The position numbers were made by a program, and so were the translations under genes. Shown in pieces: positions 35,253 through 46,496 of a DNA stretch of 64,000 bases (positions are counted from its first letter, which is position 1; every line of letters starts with the position of its first letter). This stretch comes from Bathynomus jamesi. Taxonomy: Eukaryota; Arthropoda; Malacostraca; Isopoda; Cirolanidae. The DNA is taken from NCBI GenBank assembly GCA_023014485.1, contig JAJOZX010005514.1:191001-255000 (forward strand), written 5' to 3'. The notes below the pieces were generated by a model that saw only the letters and a program-made list of their open reading frames with translations, did not search any database and was not told the origin of the DNA.

Positions 35253-35256
35253 TTAA

Positions 35257-36410
35257 TGATCAGTCTGCTAAAATCTTGCTTGCTTGTTATGTATGCCCAT
35301 ATTCAGCTGAGGTCCTCAAGTATTGCTGGGTGTACATTGCACACACCTTTCCTGAAGCCAGGGCTTTCCAGGTTCTCAAGTGGACCCAACTCAGACGCAG
35401 TGTTAATCTTTGGAGATAGCTAATGGGTAGAGTACATTTCTTGGTTCCAGCAGTGTGGGAGTCTCGTTTGCCCCTCAGTGACAGTCATTGGAGGTGAGAA
35501 AAACTTCACTACCTGGGACCTTCCCTTTTCCCATCATCAAGAAGCAACCAAGTTATGGTATTCTATTTATTTCTTCATTCTCCCCACAACAATGTAACAG
35601 TACAAATATGGCCATAAAATTACATTAAATTTTCTGGAAATCAACATTACAAAAGATAGGAAAACTGCATTTTTATTTATCTAATGAAAAGTGGTGAAAA
35701 TGAAGAAGGTAATAAAAAAAATAATAAATGGAAATTCTGCTAATTGGTAGCTACCTACTAAAACATTAAAAACCACTCACTGGTTTGACAATAACTTGCA
35801 GAAAAATATTTTATTTTTATTTTTCAAACCACATTTTAAATGCTAAGAAATGTATACCATACGTGATATACACAGTTATGAAAACTCTTAATTGAAAACC
35901 TTAATCACACCTGTAGGAAAGAAGATATTTCTAGGTGTTTTGTGATATATGTATGGATGTGTTTCAATATAGCTGGGTTAAAAAACATCAGGTGTAAAAG
36001 ATTTTTTTTTTTTCCCAAACAGAGGTTACCAGGGTAGGGTGAAAAAAAAAAAAAAAAGTCTTACACAGACTACCAGACATTGTGCATTACATTTTTCTTA
36101 TTGATTAACAAGACCCATCTCTGTGCACCTTAATTCATAAATATAATTTCAATATAACAAAAACTCAGCCAACACCAAGCAATTGGACAAAACTGGCAAA
36201 AAAAAATCTTAATGATTTTTTTGAGTAGTTTTATACTTTTGCTCACTTCTCAAAAACAAACCATACTGTAATAGAGCAAATTTTTTAATTGCAACATTTG
36301 AGGGATGAAGTGGATTATCTACGAAAAAACTCCTAAATATTAACTATTGGAAATAAAGTACAGTACTAGGCAGCTGGTTCATTTTCACCCCAACTGATGA
36401 TATTGTTTGA
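35257..36410. other. Unidentified sequence between piggyBac and the next hAT-like element
   Basis: At 35260-35520 a plus-strand frame reads SAKILLACYVCPYSAEVL and WVYIAHTFPEARAF, coding-like but not identified. From 35530 on AT-rich without features, with an A run near 36043-36056. The last bases before 36411 may already be LINE-B. Confidence 0.35.
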
Positions 36411-36418
36411 CCATGGAG

Positions 36419-39400
36419 CATGACTCCAGATTCCTGGGATCATTGCTCCAGTAAATTTGACCATGAGAAAAAGTAAATTTGGGTTTGGGTTTTGTTCATC
36501 CACTAGACATTATGCAATTTTTTTGCGTATACGTTCTTGTACAAACCAATTTTTTTAAATTACAAATTTAGTTATTTTAAGTTTAGTTGGTAATTCCATA
36601 TTTACCAATTATTTTTATTTTTTGTTAAGCTTCAATGTTTTGATAATTAAAATTTTATTAAAACGTATATTTTTTTAATATAAAATTATCAGGATTGGAC
36701 TATGTTCCATTGATCTCGGCCAGGTTTGATAAATTGGCCAGATAATTACTTGTGCGTTTTAAGTAATCCACCATGACTCTAGAATTGAAAAGTTTAGTTA
36801 AGTTTAAACTTACTTTTACTTACTTTAACTTACCTACTTTTACTAAGTTTAAAGCACTTACTTTTACTTACTTTCATTATACTATATTTACTTACTTTTA
36901 CTCACTTTTACCATACTATATTTACTAACTTTTACTTATTTTGTATTTTTTCAGGTAGTCAATAATCAATAATGGATCCTAATATTGATGAAGTTGGAGA
37001 GAAAAGTGAGGGTGTTAAAAGGGGTTACTTTTGTGGTCAATGCAAGAACAAATATTCAAAGAAGCAAAACTGGGAGGAACATTTTAATTCCAAAAAAAAT
37101 ATTTGTTACAATACAAGAGGTCCCAGAGTTTGGGCCCACAGCTTAGATATTGCAGTAAAGAAATACCAGGATGAAGTGCAGCAAAGAGATACGGCAAAGC
37201 AGTCATTTAGTTTGTTCACAAAATGTGCTAGTGCTAGACCTCAGAAAAATGAACCAACTTCTTCAACTGCTAATCTAGAAAATGAAACTTTTTCACTAGA
37301 TGTTTCACAGACTGAAGAAAGTGCTTCTCCTCCACCTAAGAAACAAAAGGTAAGTGAGGAATCTGCGCATCAGACTAACAAAACTGCTTTAGAGGAATTT
37401 GAAAATTCCCAAATCCAGAAGACATTGAATGCAATTTTGCGCCTAACAAAAGAAACTCACCAAGCTGTTGTGGTTAATAAAGAGAAGTCAAAATATGCCT
37501 TCAAGTTCAAGTGTTGCATCCAAATCTAATAAAGCAAAAAGCAACAAATTTGACATTTCCATAGCACATTTAAGCAAGTGTAAATCAATACAAGAAATCC
37601 TGAACAATGATTTGATCAAATCTACATTCAAATTGGTGGAAAAGAAGGATCTAGGGCATGCTGATTCATTTTCAGTACCAAGTGATATAATGGAAAACAT
37701 TGCAAATAGTGACACTAATATGCCTGATGTAGATATAGCTGTTGAGGATGAAGATGATGATAATCAAAAAGATATTGATGATGCTTCTGATGATAAAATG
37801 TTTACATTATATTGCATAGCTTGCACAGACCCCAAAGCATGTGCTTCAGACAAACATTCTAACATAAAAGGTTACTTCAATGTTAGAGATTTAACCTATG
37901 TATGCAAACAAGGAGAAAATCAAGAGAGATGGTTTAGAAATCTGAAAACCCACCTGAAGACACATTTAATTAAACTTCAGCATCATCAAAGAGCTGCTGT
38001 TTATGAAGTGATGAAAACATCTTCTCGGAACACTACTAAACGCATAGAAGACTTATGTGGCAACATCTTATACTACATAATGAAACAAACACTGCATGGG
38101 CTCTATATCCAGTACTTCTAGCTATATTACATAGGTCAGGTTGTGAGGTTGGAAATTTGAATCATAGCACACATGCGTGCGAGACAATTTGTGAGCTATT
38201 AGATAATCAACTTAAAGAAACTGTAAAGTGGTTCTTAGAACAAACTTCAGTAGCAATAACAGCTGACATTGGAACAATTTAGGGATTAAGCATGCTAGTT
38301 GTATTAGTTATGAGTGAAGAAGATAAGACTGTAAAACTTGCTGGGATAAATTTAGTACGCAGCAAATCAGGAGTTTATTTGGCCAATGAAATTTTTGATG
38401 TGTTGAAGTCTCCTAATCACTTGAAACTATCTGAAGAAGCAATTAAATCCAAGGTATCTGGAATGGTTGGAGATGGGGGCTTTTTGTAAGGACAACGAGC
38501 CATTTAAAAAAGAAATGAAAAAGTTGTTTGGAGAAAATTTCAAATTTCGATGGGACTTAATGCATCTTGTGAACAGAGCCCACGTTGATACATTGAAGAA
38601 AATTTGTAAACTAAGTGAGCTTTTAGACTATTCAGAATCACACTTCAAATCTGAGATCAGGCCTTGACTATACCAATATGGTTCTTGACAATATCATTGG
38701 TTTTAAGAGACCAAAACTCAAATCTGATACTCGCATGGTTAATTACAAATTTGATCAATTTGACAGATGTGGAAAATTGTGTGTTTTTTGATCATCCACA
38801 AGAGAAAGAAATTAGTGCCAAGTTCTATGTATTGATTTCCTATGTAACAAAGATTATGTTGCAAGTAGCTCAAAAAACTAGTTAGTGCAGAATTTGTAGA
38901 AAATATATTTTATAAAGGAGAGAAAACTGTTATGTTAAGAGTGATGGAAACAATTTCCAAATTAGCTAATGGAGGAAATGCAAATGATGTAGTTTCTGAA
39001 TTTAAGCACGATACCACAGGGCAGCAAAAGGAACTAACAGCTGAGGATTACATCCTAAATGAAGTTTACAAATACATCAAGAAACATTCTGATTACTACC
39101 AGGTTGCTGAAGTTGCTAGACCATCCAGAACCAGATCTGAAAGTAGTTTTACAAAAGACTCAGTGATAAATTGGCTGACAGAATATATAGAACAGCTGTG
39201 GAAAGGAATCACAGAGAGATTAAAGCATTTTGATAAAGATGGATCAACTGCCTGGAGTGAAGCACCAGCTGAAGGGACATTCTCCATTCTTGAACACAAA
39301 GGATCCATTAAGCCATCTCATTTGACTAAGCTGTGCAGAATTGTGAAGGAGGGTCCAGCTCCAAGCACTAGATCTGCTGTAATGATCACACAGAAAGCCA

Positions 39401-39675
39401 TTGATCAGTGGCCAAGCATACATGGCAGTAAATTCACAACAAATGCCTACATGGAAGGTCTATCATCATCCACTGTTGCTGCTGCAATGAATAAATAAAC
39501 TTAAGGTGAGTTATAAACTGTACATTATTGTATTATTATGTTTAGCTAAAACAATTTGTAATTGGTATGTTGTCAATTCAAGAGTTTACTATCATTAACC
39601 TATCTAGTGGTGTAAGGGGAAAAAAAGTAAATTCAGAGCTGTGCTCCAGTAAATTTTTTCAAATCTGGAGTCATG
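36419..39675 (+). mobile_element. hAT-like element 5 (ZNF862-like transposase)
   Basis: Perfect 8-bp duplication CCATGGAG (36411-36418 and 39676-39683). Perfect 14-bp inverted ends CATGACTCCAGATT / AATCTGGAGTCATG. TGCTCCAGTAAATTT is present in the same orientation near both ends. 3257 bp. Inserted in LINE-B, whose coding resumes right after the duplication as MENHPIREL. Confidence 0.85.
36972..39498 (+). pseudogene. ZNF862-like/hAT-type transposase, broken into pieces
   Basis: Starts MDPNIDEVGEKSEGVKRGYF with a C2H2-like finger (FCGQCKNKYSKKQNWEEHF). A Ser/Lys-rich linker follows, then a second Cys region (YCIACTDPKACASD…, ending WFRNLKTHLKTH). The core is in several frames: SVAITADIGTI, stop, GLSMLVVLVMSEEDKTVKLA, VSGMVGDGGF, then after a frame change FKFRWDLMHLVNRAHVD. 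C-terminal part at 38932-39498 with ITERLKHFDKDGS and EAPAEGTFSILEHKGS, the likely dimerisation domain equivalent. The order resembles the domesticated vertebrate protein ZNF862 and its many TE relatives. At least five breaks. Confidence 0.65.
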
Positions 39676-40631
39676 CCATGGAGAACCACCCTATTAGAGA
39701 ACTATTCCATAACTTTTATAATTATGATTTTTATTCTTCTCAGCTTCATCCTCATCCCCTACCACTTGTTAGGAAAATTAGGGAGCTCCTTGCAAGTTTG
39801 GAAGCTCCCTATCATCTAGTCACAACTCCTCTTTCTTGGAATTGTCATCTTATACCACAAATGTTACCTCTCTAGTAATATTCCAGTCATTGTTGCCCGC
39901 AACTTTAATCTTCACAGACAGATCCCAAGATCTGGATGGAAAAACTGGGGTTGGAGTCGTTCTTTATTTGGATTATTCTTTTGTGCTGCTTAAGTATAGA
40001 TCAGTATTCACATCTGAATTATATGGCATTTAGAGAGAGTTGATATTGGGATTGGAATGTCCAAATAATATGTGCACTGATTCTTTGTCATCACTAAAAG
40101 CTCTGGTATCATATTTCTCTGAACACTTTCTAATTAAAAAAATTCTGGTTTTGCTGAGGTGGTTCCCTATTAAGTCAGTTCATTTTGTATGGGTCCCTGG
40201 ACACACAAGAATTATGGGAAATGAATTGGCAGATTCATTGGCTAGATCTGCGGATATTTTTGGAAGATGCATCACTATTCCCTTTGTTTAGTCTGAGTTT
40301 AAGCATTTGATTAGTAAAGGAACCTTATGCAAATGGGAAAATGAGATTAGTGTCTAATCCCATTAGCTATGCTCACTCTACAACCTCTCCTGTGACCTTC
40401 CCTCTATTGAATTCTAGAAGTTGTTGTTGTTCTGGCTTGTATTCATCTAGGGACATACTTAGTAACTCAAAACTTCTCTGATAGGAACCCTTCTCCTTTG
40501 TCATATATGTAGGGAGTATGCTACTCTCAGTTATCTATTACTAAAGCACAAGCAGTTTAAAATCTTTAGGCAGAAAATGGCAACTGTTTGTGTAAAGAGA
40601 AACACTGATCAGTCTCTGCAAATATTCTTGC
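39676..40631 (+). pseudogene. LINE-B ORF2, RNase H domain and C-terminus
   Basis: Opens with NHPIREL and PLPLVRKIRELL, the linker after the thumb. At 39914-40291 comes an RNase H: FTDRSQD (first Asp), FTSELYG (Glu), CTDSLSSL (second Asp), VWVPGHTRIMGNELADSLA (His and last Asp). Stops at about 40032 and 40289. It degrades the RNA strand during cDNA synthesis in active LINEs. Confidence 0.85.
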
Positions 40632-40635
40632 TTAA

Positions 40636-40885
40636 CCCTTTAAGGACTAGTCCACAGCATATGCAATCACTCTTGTTACCAGAATGTATAGGTTTTATTG
40701 TTATTCAAAACTAAATATTTTAGTAACTAGTCACTGAAATGATACACATTCTGGGTTCCTTTCTCAACAACTAAATGACATCTATATATAAATATGTAGA
40801 AACATTTATAGAAACGAAGCATTGTAGTACAATTTATACGGTATTATTTCTGGTAGACCTTAAGGTACCATCCATCATTAAAGGG
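40636..40885. mobile_element. TTAA-flanked miniature element 2
   Basis: TTAA at 40632-40635 and 40886-40889, inverted ends CCCTTTAAGGA and TCATTAAAGGG. 250 bp, no frame. Probable piggyBac-type mini-element in the LINE-B 3' part. Confidence 0.6.
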
Positions 40886-40999
40886 TTAAGAACTTCCTTC
40901 TCAACATTATTTTCAATTATTTGCACAAGACATGTCCCTATGATCAGATCTAAGAAGCCTATTTCCTTCTTATAGCTACTCCAGTTCAAGTAATATCAA

Positions 41000-42110
41000 T
41001 TATCAACAGGCCTCACTTTAGCTCAAACTTCCTGAGTCAGCCCAGGAATCATGGCGATAGGTTTTTTTTTTTTTTTTTTTTCCCCCTAATGTTGCTAGGT
41101 AGGCAGATAAGCATATCACAGTCTCATATCTAGATATAATTTCTGCAGGACACTGACAGTTGATTTTAGCCTCTATCTTGGCTCTAATGCATTTAAGGAG
41201 ATTTATAACCCTCTATGTTGGATTGTCCAATATACAGAACTTTCAAATATCAGCCCCTCTCATAATTTTACGTCGTTTTGTTTGGTGCCCATGACCAAGC
41301 TGTTTTGTGCACCTTAAAAAAGGAAAAAAAAAATCCTGATTGTTACACCAAAGAGTTAACACATACGGTACTGTCAGTGACTATCTCCAGTGAATTTGAC
41401 AGCAAGGACAGAATGAGAGGAAACATATCAGCGAGACATTTCAGAAATACTTCAGCAACCAGAAGTTTGATAGCTTCAAAGACAAGTTCAAGGCATTTCA
41501 AAAGGTAAATATTATTTCTCTTTGGATATAGGGCCTACAAAACAGATAGCAGATAGCTACAGTGAAAGGGGCCATCATCTTTCTGCCCCATGCTGGATAT
41601 GCCTGTGCTTGACCAGCCTCACCAAATAGTGGAAATCTTCCATTGTGTGTGAACTTGTGTACTTCAGTCTGAGCAGCCAAACATGCTCACTGCCAGCCAG
41701 TGCTTTAACAAGGATAATGGATGTGACTAAGCAATTGGCACTCTTAATGAGTACATGTTGGGAGAAATCAATTCGATCAGAGACTTACTTTGTTGAAACA
41801 TGTACTTGCATCATGGGAAGCTAGTGTTGATTTGATGCCAGATATTATCAGTACACACAGTGAAGAAAATCTTAATGCAGCCAATCTTGAACCCAGAGAA
41901 AATGACTTAAAAGTACCCATTGACCAGGATTTAGGCCTATGTATGGCTAGTAACAGTGTAGATTTAGAATACACACCACCCACAAATTAAGGTGGTGCAG
42001 AAGAGGATGATTTGCCAGCAGAAGTATAGATACTCAAACCATCAATACCATTGGATCTATAGATGTTGGTGTAGAGGAAACAACTGAAGAGGGGAGTGCC
42101 AGTATGAATA
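41000..42110. other. Mostly unidentified; possible 5' part of a TE protein
   Basis: A T run lies at 41061-41081. Plus-strand frame 41790-41990 (MLKHVLASWEASVDL, ending LEYTPPTN) is acidic and probably belongs with the Cys-rich frame at 43081-43332, from which it is separated by the fold-back. No ends found. Confidence 0.35.
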
Positions 42111-42114
42111 TGAA

Positions 42115-42968
42115 TGTAACATGCAATCAATGGCTCTGCACAATTGATTGATCCATCAATCGTGTAACCATCAATCGATCATTGTGCCACCAATGAATGT
42201 CTTGGGATTGCGCAATTGATGGATTAAAACTGTAATCACTGTGTTTTAACTACATGGAATGAACTTGGGATACCACTTTATACAACTGGCCTGCATGCAC
42301 TACACAAAAAAACCTAAAATCATCATCAGCGATCCTTCAGAATCCAGCTATAAATTAATTTTAAAAATAAATCTATTTGATGAATGGTTATTGCTTTTAA
42401 TGCACTAAATTAGTTATTTTTTGAATAATTGTAAATTAAACATGGCGGGTAGACCTATAATTGAATGCCCAGTTAGGTCAACTGTACATCCTTAATGATT
42501 GGTTAAGTCATGATATTCTCGTTTAAACTAACGAAAATATCATGATAACCTAACCAATCATCAAGGGTGTACCTAACTGGGTGTTCAATTAACCTAACTT
42601 TGATATAAGTACCTAACCAATCATCAAGGGTGTAGAGTTGACCTAACCAGGCACTCTCAGTTATAGGTCTGCCTGCCATGTTTAATTTATAATTATTCAA
42701 AAAAATTTAGTATATTAAAAGCAATAACCATTCGTCAAATAATGATTTATTTTTTAAACTAATTTACAGTAGGATTCTAAAGGATTGCCTGATCATCTGC
42801 TAGTTTTTTACCACTGTTAGGAACTTTCGCTTCATTCATTTTCATCAGCTTGGTTTTTATCCATCAACTGCACAAGCCCAAGACATCCATCATTGGCGCA
42901 ACGATTGATCGATGGTTGTACAATCAATAGATCTATCAACTGTGCATATCCATCAATTGCATGTTACA
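42115..42968. mobile_element. Giant fold-back (inverted-repeat) element
   Basis: Two arms of about 400 bp are inverted copies. Outer ends TGTAACATGCAAT and ATTGCATGTTACA, with TGAA on both sides (42111-42114 and 42969-42972). The centre at 42508-42546 is itself a hairpin (TCATGATATT…AATATCATGA). The right arm has a short duplication of CCTAACCAATCATCAAGGGT. No coding capacity. Superfamily unknown. Confidence 0.75.
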
Positions 42969-43080
42969 TGAACACATTGAATAGCTACAGTCAGTGACAT
43001 TAGCTTGCTCAGAGGCATGCAACTACCATCCATGAGGCAGAGAGGTAGACCAAGACAGGTGCGCTGATTAAGTAGGTTTA

Positions 43081-43332
43081 ATGGAAAATGGGGGAAGAAA
43101 ATTAAGCATAAAAGCAATGAAACTAAGCAAAAAGAAAAAGGGTAATGTTAGTGAAAGTAGTGACATTGTTTGCAAAGCATGTTCTAGAGAAGATCCACCC
43201 AAGGATATAAACCATGACCCACTTGTTCAGTGGACAGCATATAAACTTTGTGAAATTTCAAAATTGCTGTGTGGGACTAAGTCCAAAGTTGAATGCTATG
43301 TTTGCACCAATTGTGAGCTAGAAATTTTTTAA
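43081..43332 (+). pseudogene. Cys-rich (PHD-like) C-terminal fragment of a TE-type protein
   Basis: An 83-codon frame with a basic start (KLSKKKKGNV) and Cys pattern VCKACSRE, then LCEI, LLCGT and CYVCTNCE. This is the spacing of a PHD-like zinc finger at the end of some transposon-encoded proteins. With the acidic frame at 41790-41990 it looks like the tail of a larger protein split by the fold-back. I cannot name the family. Confidence 0.4.
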
Positions 43333-43959
43333 TGTTTTTTAATTTTGAAATGACAAGTACATATGCATGATTTGATCTAGTATTAGGCCGGGCTGAAACT
43401 ATAATTTTTGTTTGATTTTAATTTATCAGAGTGACTAACAGTTGGCTTTTGATATAAAAATAAGATTCCTGAAAAAAATAATTGGTGGCCACCAACGTGT
43501 GTCTGGCCACCCCCATTTTTGTAAAAACATCTAATGCCGCACTAGCAAAATCAGGAAAATGGCAATATCTCTTCTTCTGAACATGCTAGAGAGATGGTTT
43601 GCATACCAAAAGATGCAGAATTTGATTTAGAACAAATTATTAAGAGTGGTATTTTTTCATAAAACCTTTCGTTTTTGAGTTATTTTAGAAAAACTAATTT
43701 TTTGGGCCCATAGACCCTCTTTCGACTGAATGTAAACACAATAAAACATTCTGAAGCTACAAATTGACATGTATTAGTGGTTTTCAATCAGCAATCAAAA
43801 TCAATCAAAATCAGCCATTTTAAATTCATTGAAAATGCTTTTTGACATTCCAAAATGCCAAACATTAAATTATACAATTAACAAATTGTCATTTTGTCAT
43901 ATTTTAGCATGATAAATAATAATCTAGAACTTAAAATATTTTTTAGACACAATCTTTCA

Positions 43960-45082
43960 TTAATTTAGTGATCTAATTTTGTTTCTAATAAGACCATCTC
44001 TACGCTCATGACCTACAACAGCCAAGGATGCTTCAGTGACAAGCTTGATGTGCCTTTCAACATTCTGACTGTGGCACTCGTGATCCAATTTCAATGCGGT
44101 ATTAATATCATCACGCAGTTCATCATTACTGAATTCTTTTAATACAGGTGGAACAGTTTCCCATTGGGACATAGCAGACAGCTTGTGGTATGCAGAAGCT
44201 TTGAAATTGATGATTGGCTTTCTAAAGACCCTAACATTCTCATCTATAGCAGGATATTCATCAGTACCACCTTCATGATCCTCTTCATTCTCATCATCAC
44301 TTTCAATTATTCCACCTGCAAAATCATTGCTACTACCAGATTCATCAAAATCCTCTATAACTCCCCTCAGACACAGAACTTTATTGACAGCACACCTCCT
44401 CACCTCTTCATCTTCATCAGCCAGCATTCCAACTAAAATATTTTCACCATGAGCAAAATAGCTGTTATTGTTTAATACGTCATAACAAATTTCTCTAATT
44501 TTCCTGTCAGGGAATTTATTTACTCTGGATCATATTGAATAGGTTTCTTGACCCATCACTTAGCCTCTTATTAGCCTTGATATTGAACCAACTGTGAAAG
44601 TATACTTTGATGATGAATTCTACTATGATTTTGAGGTTCTTACTGGGTCTTTTTTGTGAAACATAAAAGTGAAGAACTCTACAGGCTAAGGTGAGCCATC
44701 GAGAGTGACTTAACAGGCCAACTTCTAAGAGTGCAAGGTCTTCATCCACTTCACTAGTAATAATTGCCCAGCAGATGCAGTATCCATAGTATTGGTCTGT
44801 TGATAAATTATTGACCACCTCATTTGGTAGAAGCACAAATGCAGGATAAGGTATAGATTTGAAGTCCACAACATTCCATTCTGACACATCCCCATTGAGC
44901 TGAGAACCAATAGGGCCAGAAAATTTGTCTGGACTTTTTGTTGTCCCATCTAAAGTTATGAAGATGTGTCTAAGTGGCAATTCATTTAGATGCAGAAGAC
45001 AAATATCCCACTGAAGAGGTTGCCCTAAAAACATTTCCAAATATCTGAAACTGTTCTGCTGGCATAAAACGTACATCACCAA
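43960..45082 (-). pseudogene. Unclassified TE-associated protein inside the long-TIR element
   Basis: Minus strand. The first frame, 44516-45082, holds LGQPLQWDICLLHLNELPLR, GTTKSPDKFSGPIGSQL, NLSTDQYYGYCICWAI and LSHSRWLTLACRVLHFYV. A one-base shift near 44520 leads into KIREICYDVLNNNSYFAHGE, MLADEDEEVRR, an acidic Ser/Glu/Asp stretch, and HERRDGLIRNKIRSLN at the stop (43960). I associate this block order with uncharacterised multi-copy proteins of arthropods and other invertebrates. Catalytic residues are not obvious. Whether it is the transposase of this element or a passenger is open. Confidence 0.6.
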
Positions 45083-45615
45083 GTACTTTAGTAACTGTTT
45101 TCCTTGTAGAAGTCATACTTTATATTGCAAATGTTGAATTCAATGACAAATTGCAGTTGGAAACTTATAACAAAGGCACCTGAAAAAAAAAACAAGTTTT
45201 CAATTTATTACGTTTAAAAAAAGTTCATGAAGCAGCCCCACCCTCTATTCTTTAATCAAGCATAATGGATGCAAGATAACAAGGAAAAGTCATATCATGT
45301 GATCACTATGTCTATGTGAACATCCTTTTAGGGCAATGTTAGTAATCAAAAAGCCAAATCATGCTTATTTTAGAATTTCTTTTGTCACTAAGGTCCGTCG
45401 AAAGGGGGTCTATGGGCCCCAAAAATTAGTTTTTCTAAAATAACTCAAAAACTAAAGGTTTATGAAAAAATACCACACTTAATAATGTTCTAAATCAAAT
45501 TCTGTATCTTTTGGTATGCAAACCATCTCTCTAGCATGTTCAGAAGATATATTGCTAGTGTGGCATTAGATGTTTTTACAAAAACTGGGGTGGCCAGACA
45601 CACATTGGTGGCCAC

Positions 45616-46391
45616 TAATGCTTGCATAATACCAAAAATTTTCAATACCGGTATTTGGAGGCAATTATGCTAATCCCGGTATTGATACCGGTATTATGAA
45701 AAAAATAATTTATTTTGATTTATTATGGTGCCACCCTACCAACCCTCTCACAAGTCTGAGGGACTTGCAGTACTCACCATATTTACTATAAATTAATGAC
45801 CCAACTCCAAATAGATGGCATTCTATTCGAAAAAGTTTATACAGTAAATTACTAAATTGTAATAAAAATATTATTTGAATTTTTTTTTAGCATATTATTA
45901 TACAACTACTGGGGTAGATAGAAATTATTAGTATCTAAATATTTATTTCTTAGTTTGATTTTGAAAGTATGCTTTGAGGAAACAAAGAGCATCTAGGGAT
46001 TGTTCAGATAGACTTGATCTCAGTTTCGTCAGAAATAGGCCTGCAGCAGAAAAGGCTCTTTCTGATTCTGCACTTGTAGGTTTAATTGAAAGCAGTGCCT
46101 TGTACAGCTTCTCTAAATTCTCACTTCTCTGTAAAGTAACTTCCAAGCTTTTAAATTCATTAGTAACATCAAAATCAATGGAATTTTTTTTAGATGGCAC
46201 TTTTCCTAGTTTGTCCATTTCTTGCATGTATTCACTCAGTAATGAATCTGCTTCCACTTCAGTCTTATCGGAGGACTAAATTGCCTAAATTTTACAATAG
46301 CAATTTTTGTCAATACCGAAAACCTATAATATCGGTATCGGTATTATTTGTACTTCTTCAATACCGGTATTAATACCAGTTTTAACCCCTA
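45616..46391 (-). mobile_element. hAT element 6, inside the right TIR
   Basis: Perfect 8-bp duplication GTGGCCAC (45608-45615 and 46392-46399). Right end …GTTTTAACCCCTA; left end TAATGCTTGCATAATACC is altered. ATACCGGTATT motifs repeat near both ends. 776 bp, an internal-deletion form keeping only the end of its transposase. Confidence 0.85.
45943..46257 (-). pseudogene. hAT 6 transposase, dimerisation domain only
   Basis: A 104-codon minus-strand frame. LLSIKPTSAESERAFSAAG, LRSSLSEQSLDALCFLKAYF is a textbook hAT C-terminal dimerisation domain. The BED finger and catalytic core are absent. Confidence 0.9.
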
Positions 46392-46496
46392 GTGGCCACC
46401 AATTATTTTTTTCAGGAATCTTATTTTTATATCAAAAGCCAACTGTTAATGACTGATTAATTCTATCTTGAGTTTCAGCCTGGCCTAATCTAGTAT

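Larger units (their letters stand above)
22078..40995 (+). mobile_element. LINE-B: decayed non-LTR retrotransposon split by many insertions
   Basis: Reading across the insertions, the plus strand gives ORF1 zinc knuckles, an endonuclease, RT, thumb and RNase H in the expected order for a Jockey/I-group LINE. Every segment has stops. Insertions removed one after another rejoin the coding order. The 5' end may lie upstream of the pogo-like element. The 3' end is near 41.0 kb, just before a T run at about 41061-41081. Confidence 0.8.
43384..46487 (-). mobile_element. Long-TIR DNA transposon with 9-bp target duplication
   Basis: Perfect 9-bp duplication ATCTAGTAT (43375-43383 and 46488-46496). 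Terminal inverted repeats start TAGGCC(G/A)GGCTGAAACT and stay alignable for about 340 bp (left 43384-43726; right about 45396-46487 with a hAT inside it). 3104 bp in all, about 2.3 kb without the hAT. Long TIRs with 9-bp duplications are the mark of Mutator-like elements, but the proteins inside do not show me a Mutator signature. Confidence 0.85.

Noticed and set aside
41498..41680. 60-codon minus-strand frame
   Set aside because: No motif, no neighbours that support it; probably chance.
42115..42968. CRISPR-like or tandem repeat array
   Set aside because: The repeated words come from two inverted arms, not from regularly spaced direct repeats.
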